Positions 12,301 to 22,096 of a stretch of 64,000 nucleotides of DNA are shown here, piece after piece (position 1 is the first letter of the stretch; every line of letters starts with the position of its first letter). The notes below the pieces were generated by a model. That model ran no database searches, was not told the origin of the DNA, and worked only from the letters and a program-made list of their open reading frames with translations. The stretch is from Nectonema munidae. Its lineage: Eukaryota; Nematomorpha; Nectonematoida; Nectonematidae. The stretch spans positions 352,001-416,000 of the forward strand of contig JAUIRK010000890.1 of assembly GCA_030549495.1 (NCBI GenBank). Reading direction: 5' to 3'. Both the position numbers and the translations under genes were made by a program.

Positions 12301-15300
12301 AGACAAATTAGAATTGAAAAGAGACAATTTCGAACTAAAAATGGTATATATATTTTATTAGCAATGATCATGAAAAAAGACATTATGTTAATTTATTGTA
12401 AGGCATCCATGCAAACCTTAAAGCAGTCTATCAAAAAAAGCCAAGAGCAACGCAACACGACGTTGCATCATCGGACACTAGAAGAGGAAGTCTCAGCAAT
12501 GAAGCGGCTTTCTCAAACACCATTTGATTGGTTCACTGCCAAAAGCAAGATTAGAAGTCACGTATGAAAAGCGCCGTGGCGGATTACCAACATTCTGTTA
12601 TAATATATACCTTTTACAAGTATAACACTTAATTGCTAAGAAAGCGGTCTTTGAAATTAATTGTCTGTTATTTTTCAAATTAGAACATGGTGCATAAGCG
12701 AACCATTCAAAGATTTTTTTCAAAAATCCAAGCCAGCCATATTTAAAAATCTCATATATCAGTTTAATTTGAGATTGTTTTCAGCATAGTTACAAAATTT
12801 GATATTAAGCTTACTTTGTTTGAAGGAAAAATATTTTCCCCAATTAACTAATAAATAATAAGCATAATTCTTTTTATTAACAATTTCAACTTTTATTATA
12901 AGAATATTGGGAGTTAATTATAGTAGGAAAATTACAGCTTACTACTCGAGAAACAACACCAATGTTAGTGCTCGAAAACAAGTATCTTCACATGTGTACA
13001 TTCACTTCTTTTTTGAAGAATAGATTGTTTGAATTTTATATAAAATTGATAAACTTGTTTGCAGCTGTAACTTTCAAAAGTTTCCATTTTTTTCTTCGTG
13101 AGAAATTTGAGATGAAAGAAAACTTGTTTTATATAAAACTTTGAAGATTTTTTTAACTATGGTTATTTTTCCATTCATATTTAATCAAAAGCAAACACTG
13201 TAGATCAATGTAAAAATAAATTGACGTGTCAAGAAAAATATATTAAATTTCAGGATAAAAGACATATCTTTGATTTACCACAAAAGAATTTCTAAAAAAA
13301 GAAGAGTAAAAAAAAGAACGCAAAAGTGCGTAAACACTTCTCTATATATAGAATTGAGTTTCTAATGTGTTCATTATACACATGTTTCACTTTGTACACT
13401 GCAGGGGTGTCCAACACGCAGCCCGCGTGCAGCATGCGGCCCGCAAGGCAAATTTCTGCGGACCTCTAAGAAAATGAGATAAGGTTGATGTTAAATTATA
13501 TAGATATTAGTTTATAAAAATTTCAACAAATTTGTTATAAAAAGTTTAAGTTTCTATCAAAATATAGATAGGATTATGATTTTTAAAATATCATTGGAGC
13601 TTAAACAAATTTTTTATAACTTTTATTTCAAGGTTTTTTACTTATATATATATTATATTTAAATTTAGGATTAATGATGAAGATTTATTAATATTAATTA
13701 TATTAAATTAACTACTCATTTTATGTTTAATTTTCATAAAAATTGTGATAATCAGTAATCAGGATAAAAAAGTTTCTGATAAATATTTTATAAAAAATTA
13801 TTGTTATTTTTTTAAATAGGTGCGGCCCGACCGTGTCCAATAACTTTTCTAAATGGCCCGCTGCTTGTTTTAGTTGGACATCCCTGCCCTAGTGTACATG
13901 TAAGTGTCGACAGTTCGCATAATACCACCTCACCGCCCTCTGTCTCACAATGTAAGGGCATCGATTATGACCCACTACTGAAATTCAAGAAAAATCAACA
14001 CATTTTTTGGATTTGTTTTAAAAATTGAGTTGATGTATACGTGAGTGCTTGATTGAAAACTTGTACACAGCCAATCACAACTTTGGGCGTCTTGTGAGCA
14101 AGGCCTTTGGCGAGTTCTTCAATCAGGACATCTTGTTTTTCAATCTCGACAAACATGAGACAAATTTCTACGGCGATCTCTTTCACTTTCGCTTTAGCAG
14201 TGAAAGCCTTTTGAATGACGCCTTTAGAAAAAGAGCAAATTAAAGCCCATACAATAAGAGGAGTATGGAGATGCAAAATTTGGAGTCAGAGCTACTTCCC
14301 TTCCTATATACAAACTCGACTCATAACATCAATTTAAACGTGCTGGGCCATTTGATCCAACCATTTTTAAAGAGTACAAACGATTCGTTGATTTTTTTAT
14401 GTATATTTAAAGCAGAAGCTTTTAATTTCATAGGACACCGCGCTCACATTAGCTCTCAAGGAGCCACGACATGAAGCCAAACAATTAAATAAGGTATTAT
14501 TGATTGGCTTCGATTCGTGATATCTGAAAACAATGACCACTTTCATAATAAGTAAACAAAAGGTATAGAAGTGTTTAAAAAATAATTTTCTAGTGCTTTT
14601 CAAGCTCTTAACCCATTAACGCACATGTCGACTATAGTCGACTTTACAAAAATAAAATCGTCTACGTTTATCAAAGCTCTTTAATACAAATCTTCTGCTT
14701 TACATTAGATATCGTCTGATTATTCTGGTCGTTAACGGGAAATGGATTCCCGAACTGTTATTTAAATTTTTTCAAAAGATAAGTAATATTTCTTTCTTTG
14801 ATATTTTTCCTTTTCCAAATTTTATCATTTCCTTTATCATTATAATTAAATGTCATTTTAAATAGTTTCAGTATAGTAATTATTATATCCGCCTTTTTTC
14901 ATCTCTTAACGATAATAATAATATAAGGATGTTTTATAGTTTCCCAGAAGAATCAGGCCGGAGTTACGTAAATATTTTTAAAGGAAGTAGAGTAGGAATT
15001 CCCAAATTAAGATACTGGAATTGGAACTACGAAATTAAGTCCAAGATCCGCAATTCTGCAAAATACACATTTATTTTATGGATGATGCAAAATTTTGGCA
15101 GAAACAGAGACAGCAGCAAGGGTACTTTCCACGATTTGAATTGTTTAAATGTTCGCTCTAAAAATATTTGTCAGATAAAAACTTTTTGCCTCCTATATAA
15201 TTTTCTCTTAAATCAAAAAAATTGATCAGACTTATTTTTGAAACATTCGAATGAAAGTCCGCTTGCAAGACTGGCGGCTGACACCTCATTTTGCAGTCAT

Positions 15301-18300
15301 CCATGCATCTCAAAAGAAGCTATAATGGAGACTAAAAGAATGGCAAAGACATCTTATGCATCCAGTTTAGGCTTGGCGTGCATAAAGTAATCAATTTGTG
15401 GGGCATAAAATTTTTTTAAATAAGTACATTTTTGCAGACTAATAGGTTTGTAGAACAAACACCAATCGGTAAATCAAGTAGAGAGGAGTGAGTAGTGTAG
15501 CAGGTAGGCGACCGTGTAATAAGCAGTGATGGGATGGTACCAAAGTTTCGTAAGCTTCCGATTCTTAATTGGGTTATGTGGAAAGTTAATAATTTATTTG
15601 AATTATTTTATGTGATTTGGAACATCAGGTGATTAAAATTCAAAAAAAATTCAAATTATATAAAATTGCTTTACAAACATCAGTTATAAATTGCTGACTT
15701 ATTGCTAATGTTAAAAGTGTGATGACATGTACCATATTTCAAGGTCGTTTATAAATGTCGATTTTAGATAGTCATTGAAAGACGTCCTGAATCTACCACG
15801 TTTCTGCTTTATGTTGCAACGCAAAAAGTTTGATCTAATTTCTTCGACATAATTTATCAAAATATTGTTTTATTGCTTTCTATTTGTAGTTTAGTGTCTT
15901 CCTTACATTGTCTCCCATAAAGATTTTCAAATAATTGTCCATAACCTTTTTATCTAAGTCAAAACACTGGCATTCGAAAACTAAATCTATCATAAATTAT
16001 TTTTTCAAAAGTATTGGCTTTAAAAATTTTTTTTCAAAAACTTTCTACTCAAAAACTGAGCTTTGTTCCTTTACACCAGTGTTTCTTAACCTTTTTCAGC
16101 TCGAACAATTAAAAAAAATTTTTCCCTCGCACCACTCCAACAAAATTTTTTTTAACAATTTATTTCATGATACACATTTATGACTTGAACTTTTGGCATA
16201 AACAGATAAAAAAAACTTATCACCTTTTTGCACACATCAAAATCAATATAAGTAGTAATATAAGTAGTATTTTATCGTGTTCTATGAAAATTATTGTTGT
16301 TTCAGAAGTTCATGAAAAAATATTAAAAAAAAATTTTTGATTAAAATTTTGGTTTTTTGAAAATATCTTTTCGCACCACTCGGAAAGAGTTTTCGCAAAA
16401 GTGGTGCATGCACCACTGGTTCAGAAACCCTGCTTTACATGGTATTTGGGTAAAAAAATGTTCATTGTTTACTTTTATTGTATTTTTCAGCCTCCACCCA
16501 CTCCGACTCCACAATCAGGTTTGTAACTCCTGGTACAAAAACTTTGTTGACGATATTTTTTTATCAGCACCGATTTTTCCTCGTCAAATTAAAGTGATTT
16601 GTAAAACTTACAAAGAAAAGGGTTTTGAATGACGTTGAAGCATAATACAAAATGGACGTCGTTATACCGATTTTGAGCACGCAGTCTGTGCGTTCGAATT
16701 CAAGAATGAGAAAACAAGATTACTCAAAGAAGTATCAATAACTGTAAAGAATGCGAATAAATCCACCGTTCACGATTGTAGTTCAGAAAACAAGTTTACA
16801 AGTGCTTAAAAATCAAGTGTACAGTGGTTGGTTTGTCCATTTCTTCTTCAGTAAAACTTGCAGAGCCATTAATATTAATCCGCATGTGTCTGTCTAGGTA
16901 GCCAGAAGTTGATGGTGGAGAAGTAATGTATACTTGAACAGCTTCACGGTTTCAGCGAATCTCATAAGACATCCTTGGGAGCCATCCAAGAGTAATACCA
17001 TTCTCACAAGAATAAAACTGGAAACGAATTAGTTTTACAAGATCTTAAATCATAAAGCTTACTAAACTGACCTTAAATCCTCTATCATGCATTAAATAAT
17101 GTTCTATTATGAGTGTTCGTTCATATTATATTTTTGAATAAATTGAAATCATTGCTGTAAATAAAATTGCGTTCTCTATAAAAATAATTATCATTATTAT
17201 TGATGTTATTTCAACAATATTTCAAAGTAACTATTTGTCAATTTAATAATTCACAAGATTTTCAAACATTTTCTAGGATTACTTGGATAAGTGCGCTTTT
17301 ATTTTTCCAAGTAAATTAAAATGCGGGGATACAGTATACCGCTTGCTGGCATTATGTTCAAACTTCAAACTGTAAGGCATTTGGGGTCAACCATAAGTTC
17401 TCCGATTAAGTTCAATTTAGGACATCGTTTATTTGTTGATTGGAACGGAGTTACAGGATAGGAAGAGCAAAATTTCAACTTTAGTGAAATGACCTATACC
17501 TAAGGGTGACGCAACTTATCTTTAATTTTGTTATTTCTATGAAAAACGTGAGAAGCAGGATTTATATGAATAAATTGTTAATTTTCCTCAATCTATTTAT
17601 AATAAAGATAAGCTAGATGATACTTCAGATTACAAAATTGAGAATAAAAGTTAGCAGGTAAGGCGTAGAATCGAGAAACAGAGTGGTATGAGAAGAATTG
17701 GAGAACATAGCAGTTTCAAGCGAACTAAAATTTCTTATTGCACTCATCAGTAATAGGATAGCGGAGTGGGGTCGGAGATTTTGTCGGTATTTAACAAAAT
17801 TCAAGTGTTTTAAAAAATGGGGAAAATATGTTTATATAAACATGTGGAATGGTTTCTCTTTAGTCAAATCCGGATGTATAGTTGGGGTTCAAATGTTTTA
17901 AATTTTAAGTATTTGGAGACAAAGTCGGCTTTTTCATGTATTTGGAGTCGTGTTCTTTGTGTACATGGGAGTCGGAGACTGATATTTTAAACTCCGAAAC
18001 CGCAGACTTAGCGAGTAGATTTATTATATTATACTCAGATGCAGACGACTTGCATCAGTTAAATCAAATCTATAAATCATACTCCAAATCAAATCACCGA
18101 TCACCAATAATTGAGAGTAATGGTCTTTCATATTGGAAAAAAAGAAAATAGTACCAGACAATATTTCAGACACACACTTCCCAGCATAAGAAGAATTTTC
18201 AGCGTAGGCTAGGACGGCAGTAAGTGCTTTCTCTTGGGCAATAGCATTCGGCTCATTAGCAAATTTTTTCATGAATGGAAGAAACTTTTGAAATTCGGGG

Positions 18301-18504
18301 GCTTTGGGATCCTCCAACTGAGAGAAGAGTTTGTGGGCGTCAGTATAACCTGAAATGCGGGCTTTCCAAGACTTGTGCTCACACCTATCCTCCACACTCA
18401 ATTTGGCGAACTCTAAAAAGGCATTGGGAAAAAGGCGAATCAAATTTTCGTAAACGCTTCGCTATTTTGCGTAGAAAGTGAGCCTTACCCACATCGTGAT
18501 CCAT
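259..18504 (-). CDS. msps: XMAP215/CKAP5/Msps microtubule polymerase, 5' part of gene (10 exons, runs off left edge)
   Basis: Ten minus-strand exons join in phase into 539 codons that follow human CKAP5 (chTOG) from its first residue. The family binds tubulin dimers through TOG domains and speeds plus-end growth and spindle assembly. Exons: 18489-18504, 18155-18412, 14041-14221, 11114-11226, 10835-11064, 7090-7354, 4923-5093, 3410-3589, 367-526, 259-301. All inferred introns are GT-AG. TOG1 covers about residues 1-230, the linker about 230-266 (with the conserved RFLRSQQ), TOG2 about 267-505, then a Ser/Lys-rich linker begins. Domain positions match the human protein almost residue for residue. 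TOG3-TOG5 must lie left of the window. Three introns are tiny (76, 49 and 65 nt); the other six are 1.3-3.9 kb, and most carry transposon debris. The exon assembly is inference from phase and similarity; the family call is very safe. Confidence 0.95.
367..526 (-). CDS. msps: Msps exon 9 (end of TOG2, linker start)
   Basis: Encodes TLLKVFGEKAIIPLISEID followed by KIKLDKVKEYS, which aligns with human TALKVVGEKAVNPFLADVD and KLKLDKIKECS. Two donors are possible, at 383/382 and 367/366. The second joins the next exon in frame and is preferred. Confidence 0.88.
819..3276 (+). mobile_element. ZBED5-like hAT DNA transposon, degraded, in Msps intron 8
   Basis: The ends are inverted repeats: CATGATTCCCAAACTGGGGG on the left, and CAGTGGTTCCCAAACT read from the right end. 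Inside, a plus-strand transposase starts at 1063 ([18 protein letters not shown]) with a BED-type finger (QCVVCDAVLSNDSLRPG...LERHLK), then hAT catalytic and dimerisation segments such as IQCDEITDVVN, LYTEIRWLSK and FFEAINNLNLKPKGRN. The frame is broken into at least five pieces (1063-1407, 1437-1745, 1795-2064, 2049-2294, 2443-2673), so it cannot make a transposase. No matching 8-bp duplication was seen at the ends. It is oriented opposite to the host gene. Confidence 0.85.
3279..3323. repeat. AC and ATAC simple repeat
   Basis: An (AC)n run followed by tandem ATAC units lies directly against the right end of the hAT element and may mark slippage after its insertion. Confidence 0.85.
3410..3589 (-). 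CDS. msps: Msps exon 8 (TOG2)
   Basis: Encodes ANKNPSIRAECVGFLSRLF and IKTINDTDPSVREASVSALG, matching human DNKNPTIKQQTSLFIARSF and HINDSAPEVRDAAFEALG. Donor TTTGG|GTACGT. Confidence 0.94.
3683..3821 (+). mobile_element. piggyBac-like MITE, copy 1 (Msps intron 7)
   Basis: Starts TTAACCCCTTAACGACCAG and carries the paired internal motif CAGACGAT. It aligns over its length with the reverse complement of 14608-14742. The TTAACCC start suggests piggyBac-type mobilisation (TTAA target). The right end is decayed, so its limit is approximate. Confidence 0.65.
4923..5093 (-). CDS. msps: Msps exon 7 (TOG2)
   Basis: Encodes GLRKKFSQYA and LDKFKEKKPNIV, nearly identical to human GLRKKFGQYA and LEKFKEKKPQVV, followed by IHEDILEAT (human ISEDVLAVM). 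Acceptor CCTTCAG, donor ACAG|GTTAAT. Confidence 0.94.
5642..5912. mobile_element. hAT-type MITE, 271 bp, Msps intron 6
   Basis: Both sides carry an exact 8-bp duplication TTTAAAAG (5634-5641 and 5913-5920). The ends read CAGTTCCGG and, from the right, CAGTGCCGT. The 8-bp duplication and CAG start fit hAT. No coding capacity. Confidence 0.75.
6656..6981. mobile_element. hAT-type MITE, 326 bp, Msps intron 6
   Basis: Flanked by an exact 8-bp duplication CTCAAGAG (6648-6655 and 6982-6989). The left end is CAGGGGTCATCAAAATACGG and the right end reads CAGAGTTCACG inward, so the terminal repeats are weak. The GGCCCG/GGGCCGCG segments resemble other charlie-type non-autonomous elements. Confidence 0.7.
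7090..7354 (-). CDS. msps: Msps exon 6 (TOG2 start)
   Basis: Encodes LSLLPKDFYSRLESAVKW.ERKE, the highly conserved opening of TOG2 (human [22 protein letters not shown]), and then DYFELVKILKKVISSDKN. Enters in phase 0 after TTTTTAG and ends CCCATAG|GTATAT in phase 1. Confidence 0.93.
7900..8930 (+). other. Unrecognised coding-like stretch in Msps intron 5
   Basis: At about 7959-8168 one frame reads an open, ordinary-composition segment including ESDDDELTPPIYSATARQRF and LLTDLLQTSYNRFSTKVTEL. Another open segment at 8660-8920 contains QRIRTHENRAALDSFTVLKR. They look like remnants of an old gene or mobile element. I do not recognise the family; no terminal repeats were found. Confidence 0.3.
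9632..9696. repeat. Short perfect hairpin
   Basis: The left arm ending GCCAAAAAGTTCAT and right arm starting ATGAACTTTTTGGC can pair with a loop of about 17 nt, and the outer AAAGTTA/TTAACTTT extends the stem. It lies in Msps intron 5, with no nearby coding sequence. Confidence 0.6.
10273..10284. repeat. Poly-C run
   Basis: Twelve C in a row, in intron 5 of the Msps gene; striking in such AT-rich DNA. Confidence 0.9.
10835..11064 (-). CDS. msps: Msps exon 5 (end of TOG1 and TOG1-TOG2 linker)
   Basis: Begins IYTWIGSAINAPLKNLK (human IYRWIRDALRPPLQNIN) and continues into a charged linker that keeps SRFLRSQQ (human TRFLRSQQ), then an acidic tail ending EPEDNRDE. Using the 49-nt intron restores the IY.WI motif; reading through the intron instead gives an unrelated sequence. 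Ends in phase 0 at GACGAG|GTATGA. Confidence 0.88.
11114..11226 (-). CDS. msps: Msps exon 4 (TOG1)
   Basis: Encodes FGWSSFQIKPIFKELPNI and KDPAIRFEAK, aligned with human FGSKIILLKPIIKVLPKL and REKAVRDEAK. It ends at ACACAA|GTAAAT; the next exon follows after an intron of only 49 nt. Confidence 0.88.
11572..11705. mobile_element. piggyBac-like MITE, copy 3 (Msps intron 3)
   Basis: The ends TTACCCTTTTGAGG and CCTCAAAGGGTTAA are inverted repeats with TTAA on the right side. Inside, AATCGTCTGC and GCAGACGATT face each other, the same core as the copies at 3683 and 14608, although the ends differ. Confidence 0.65.
11847..12134 (+). other. Unrecognised open segment with unusual composition
   Basis: This patch has a higher GC content than its surroundings and is open in one plus frame for 95 codons, including LEAPLQLLIGRKKELDF and EWHPNAVNNSPVYDEY. 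It lies inside Msps intron 3. No family recognised. It may be a retrocopy or transposon fragment. A second open segment at 12374-12567 (FDWFTAKSKIRSHV at its end) is equally anonymous. Confidence 0.3.
12201..12351. mobile_element. Small TIR element (MITE)
   Basis: ATATATACCATTTTTA on the left is mirrored by TAAAAATGGTATATAT (roughly) on the right, and inner segments TTCTAATTGG and CAAATTAGAA also oppose each other. Family not assigned. Confidence 0.5.
13402..13886. mobile_element. hAT-type MITE, 485 bp, Msps intron 3
   Basis: The ends CAGGGGTGTCCAAC and, from the right, CAGGGATGTCCAAC are near-identical inverted repeats, with GCCCGC-rich subterminal DNA (CAGCCCGC, GGCCCGCTGC). These are typical of hAT/charlie MITEs. 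Flanking duplications are no longer recognisable. Confidence 0.7.
14041..14221 (-). CDS. msps: Msps exon 3 (TOG1)
   Basis: Encodes AVEICLMFVEIEKQD and HKTPKVVIGC, aligned with human GIEICLMYIEIEKGE and NKNPKIIVAC. It enters in phase 1 and leaves in phase 2 at CTCAC|GTATAC. It lies about 3.9 kb downstream of exon 2. Confidence 0.9.
14608..14742 (-). mobile_element. piggyBac-like MITE, copy 2 (Msps intron 2)
   Basis: Begins TTAACCCATTAACGCACATG and ends near GTTAACGGGAAA. Read on the minus strand it aligns with copy 1 at 3683, including CCAGAATAATCAGACGATAT. Confidence 0.65.
14929..15225 (+). other. Open stretch of unknown nature
   Basis: Ninety-eight codons are open and include EESGRSYVNIFKGSRVGIPK. 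No similarity recognised and no splice context; it lies in Msps intron 2, a 3.9-kb intron. Could be chance or a decayed mobile element. Confidence 0.2.
16077..16432. mobile_element. hAT-type MITE, 356 bp, Msps intron 2
   Basis: The ends CAGTGTTTCTTAACC and, from the right, CAGGGTTTCTGAACC are inverted repeats. They are flanked by an almost exact 8-bp duplication (CTTTACAC at 16069-16076, CTTTACAT at 16433-16440). The subterminal motif CGCACCACT occurs at both ends. Confidence 0.8.
16820..17040 (-). other. Coding-like minus-strand stretch, unidentified
   Basis: One minus frame reads FYSCENGITLGWLPRMSYEI, then after one stop EAVQVYITSPPSTSGYLDRH and RININGSASFTEEEMDKP. The composition is protein-like and unlike the AT-rich background. 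No family recognised; it sits in Msps intron 2 and has no convincing splice sites. Confidence 0.3.
17740..18010 (+). repeat. GAGTCGGAG interspersed repeat, copy 1
   Basis: A diffuse repeat rich in GGAGTCGG motifs with an inner segment GTGGAATGGTTTCTCTTTAG. Related DNA lies at 35405-35590 and 45130-45420 in the opposite orientation. Nature unknown. Confidence 0.55.
18155..18412 (-). CDS. msps: Msps exon 2 (TOG1, first HEAT repeats)
   Basis: Encodes the CEHKSWKARISGY and AYAENSSYAGK segments of TOG1. The CEHK.WKAR.SGY motif contains the conserved tubulin-facing tryptophan of the first intra-HEAT loop. Acceptor TTTTTAG, donor TCTG|GTACTA, phase 1 at its 3' end. Confidence 0.9.
18489..18504 (-). 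CDS. msps: Msps exon 1 (start codon, 16 nt)
   Basis: The ATG at 18504-18502 is followed by only 16 coding nucleotides (MDHDV plus one base) before the donor GTAAGG. Joined to exon 2 it gives MDHDVEFAKLSVEDRCEHK, which parallels the human start MGDDSEWLKLPVDQKCEHK. This decides the start; reading straight on through the 76-nt intron instead gives a non-homologous sequence. Confidence 0.85.
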
Positions 18505-21470
18505 GACACTGCAGCTGTATTAACTTTTGTGCTTGACTGCTGAAAATAAAATTTGAAAAATTGAGAATTCAAATACAAAATTGCAATAGAATGTTACACT
18601 CATATGTGGAAGAGATATACTAAGAGTGGACAAACTTGAATCATATTTTTAAAATAAATCTCCCCCATTTATATCTTTAGCGATAAAATTTGTCTATTTC
18701 TAGATTTTGTGTCTGACCTAAAAATTTTTTAATACATATCTTCTAAAAACGTTTTAAAATTTATTTTGTTCTCATAGATTAGAGAGGTAAACCTTAGTCT
18801 TATGCTAGGATAAAATTCAGACAATATCTTATTGGCTATTATTAGACTTGTCACAAAAAAGGATCTTATCAATATCTACAATTCTAAATGGCAATAAAAG
18901 AGTAGAGAGCAGTTTTATCATTTTTGCAGGGAAACTGCCACATTGCCTGAAGATAGTTGTACTATTGAATATCAGTTCATGCTATCGTATGTACAAAGCA
19001 CTATGCATAAAATACAAAGGTTCTTTTACTATTTATAGCTCTAGTATAGACTGTAATTGGAACAAGCAGTGCTCTTGGTTCGGCTGATAAAATCGTTGAA
19101 CAAAATAAAATTTGCCGATAGCAATACCGATCAAACAAAAAAGTCTATCTAATCGCTACAATCAAATTATTATAATTTGTGGAAAAAAATCAAGGAGCGC
19201 GTGTCAGACCCTAAAATATTTCGGCACCGAAGCGGAATGACTTTTTTCTTACTCGGAAACCCTGGTTTTTAAGGTATAAAATTTTTTTTTAAAACACTGG
19301 TTTTTAGGGTGGGTTCATCCAGGGGGTTTTATTGCGCTAGGTAAAATTGCCAACCCTGTATGGAGTTATTGTTGATTACAAAATATTGCGACTCTATAGT
19401 TAGACCCCCTTCTCTTGTATAGTATCTTGATCGAATTAATAAATTCCAGTACAAAACTAGTTTTGTAAACGCACTATCCAAAACTTTGAATAGATATTTT
19501 ACTAAGAAAATTACAGCATTGATTACTAGAATGCTTACTTCAGTGTGATATGTCATTGTGTTCAAAACTTAGAGGAAAACACTACATCCTTTCATTACCG
19601 ATGTACCATGTAAAAATATGTAAGTATTCATATGAGCAAAAAACCGATTGCATGATAAAAGTATTTCAATTTAATATAAATAGATCCTTTATAGTAAAAA
19701 AAAGTAAAAGTAAAAAAAAGTAAAGTAAGTGGCGTCTTAGTCCTAAACCTTTGTTATAAATTAGTTGTGCGTATTTTATCTTGCTTAATTTTATCCTACG
19801 TATTAGTACACAAATTGAAATAAGAAATAAGTTAAAATTTTAAGATTTTTCAAGATTATTCAATTTTTAGCAAAAAAATTTTTTTATTAAAAAAGGGAGC
19901 CAAGATCTTCCTACGTTATATTGGATCCCACGTTATATTGGAACATTTTATAAAGAATCTATAGTGTATAATATTTTTGACTTAAAGGGACATTTAAATA
20001 AAGATAAATCACCACAAAACATAACCTTGAAAGTTATTTTAACAAAAAATTCATTGTTATAATTCATCTTCAATAGTTTCAATAAAAAAAATAATAAATA
20101 CATCGTATGAAATATTTTAAGAAAATTTAAGCAAAAGCTTTGATATTTTCCATTTCAACCAATATTATATTGAGCTTTATTGTAACAAATTAAGTTGTAC
20201 ATTTTGAGTACTTAAAATACGATTTATTAAGAAAACGAATATTTACTATAATAATTTCTAGGCTCATTAGAATATACGGAAAATATAAGCATAGGGATAT
20301 ATTATTTCTTTAAAAATGAAATATATTTAATATTTTTCGAGTTTAATTTTAAAACCAAATTAAAATCAAGAGTAATTAGTTGTAATTTTATCATAATAAG
20401 TTTTTGATTATAATCGCTAATATTTAAAAACAATAAATATAATTTAGTCTAAAAAATCCAAAACTATTTTCAAATAGGCCCTTAATCTTCTATACTTTGA
20501 ATTATCTTTAAAAGAAAGTAGAAGTAAAATATCCTAAGAGCAGACGATTTTAAATAAAAAATATTGTTATTGTATTTATCCTGATGCTAAATACCAAAAA
20601 AACTAATTTTATATTAAAAAAATTTTAATCCTAAAATTTGGGAAAATCCTTAAAGCAAATAAAAATAGTTAAAATTATTAGGCAATTTTTACAGAAACGT
20701 AAGGTAGAAAAATGAAAATCATGACAACTAATGAAAAGCATATTTCATCCATCCTCTTAAGAACACAAAATAAAAAATTCCCTATTTATACTTTTATAAA
20801 AGCATTAGGTATGTATATCTACATATATAGATGAATGGTTTTTTGGTGTAAAAAAAATTAAATTTATACTCGATAATTTGAAAATAATTTTTTGTCAAAA
20901 TTTATTGTAGCAAATTAAATTGCAAAATAAAAAAAATTAAAAACTAATATTGCCAGTGATTTATTTATCAATCATATTAGTTTAATTAATAGATTTTTGA
21001 ATCCAATATTGTAAGAAAATTTACTACGCATAAAATGATGATTTTGAGTAAGAAAAAACAAAAGCCTGGGAAGAAATTAAGCATCTTCAGTAAAAAACAA
21101 AGGAAAATTAATTATTCTTTTTACAGATATAAGTCGAATGTTTCTTACCAAGGACAAAAAAGAAATTAAAGGAGCCTAGTTAAAACAAATAAGAAAAACC
21201 CATCTAAAAATAAAACTCTAGAAGAGATAATTATTTGTTGGAAGAAAGGAAGAAGAAGAAAAAAAATTTATTGAAAAAAAGACAATAGTTCACATCACAA
21301 CACATATCTAATTTCAAGGGAATTGATAAGTTGGCAAAAAATATACAAAGTATAAACTAATAAAAAATTATAAAGATTCAAAGCCGGTTAGGGTTAGGGT
21401 CTATATTATATACTACATTGAAAATTTATAATTATATACAATTTTTAACCCATAACACTTTATATCAAAG
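18505..21470. other. AT-rich intergenic stretch upstream of Msps
   Basis: No gene or clear mobile element seen. The first few hundred bases should hold the Msps 5' UTR and promoter, but no recognisable core element stands out. A lone CAGACGATTTTAAA motif at about 20543 resembles the core of the piggyBac-like MITE family. Confidence 0.5.
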
Positions 21471-22088
21471 CAGGGCCGTATCAAGAGATCGTGGCGCCCC
21501 AGAGCAAAGGTTCTAAATGGAGACCCTCACTACTTGCTCTTTCTTTTCTCACTCATCCCCACTCCATTCTGGCTTAAAAAGTGATTTAGAAAAAAAATGC
21601 TCATTTTTATTAAGCCACATAATTCAGATATATACTGACTGAGTCGAACACAGTCTTCATTAGATGTTCATTTTTCGTGTTTTAGAAGCAGCAAAATTAT
21701 CGGTGACTTCGTCAAAATCAACACAATCGAGTACTTCTTTCTCAATGCTCATAAGAGCCAGACTTTGGAGCGGGCTTGCCACATAGTACATAGAGTACAT
21801 TTAGAAATTTATTGGAGGTGGGGGAAGGGCGAAGGTTAAATTTGCCCCCCTCCCTCCCCGGATATGTGTCCTTGCTGCTAGGGCAACATAGAACCTAGGA
21901 GTTTATCCCATCTACATTACTCTTCTTGAAGTTTCCCCAGTTGTCTTGGTGGAAACCTTGGAATGGGAATTTTTTACATCCCCAAGCTCCACCCCTATGG
22001 TTGTTGACTGAGCAATGAAATGGCGCCCCATTTGTTGTGGCGCCCGGGGCAATTGCCCTCTATTGCCCTTCCCCTTGATACGGCCCTG
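21471..22088. mobile_element. hAT-type MITE, 618 bp
   Basis: Flanked by an exact 8-bp duplication TATCAAAG (21463-21470 and 22089-22096). The ends are perfect inverted repeats CAGGGCCGTATCAAG, followed on both sides by GTGGCGCCCC-like subterminal sequence. The intact duplication suggests a fairly recent insertion. No transposase. Confidence 0.88.
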
Positions 22089-22096
22089 TATCAAAG

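Noticed and set aside
12962-13144. Plus-strand 60-codon frame
   Set aside because: Phe/Lys/Leu-rich composition typical of AT-rich noise, no similarity and no splice context.
18275-18481. Plus-strand open frame of 68 codons
   Set aside because: Antisense shadow of Msps exon 2.
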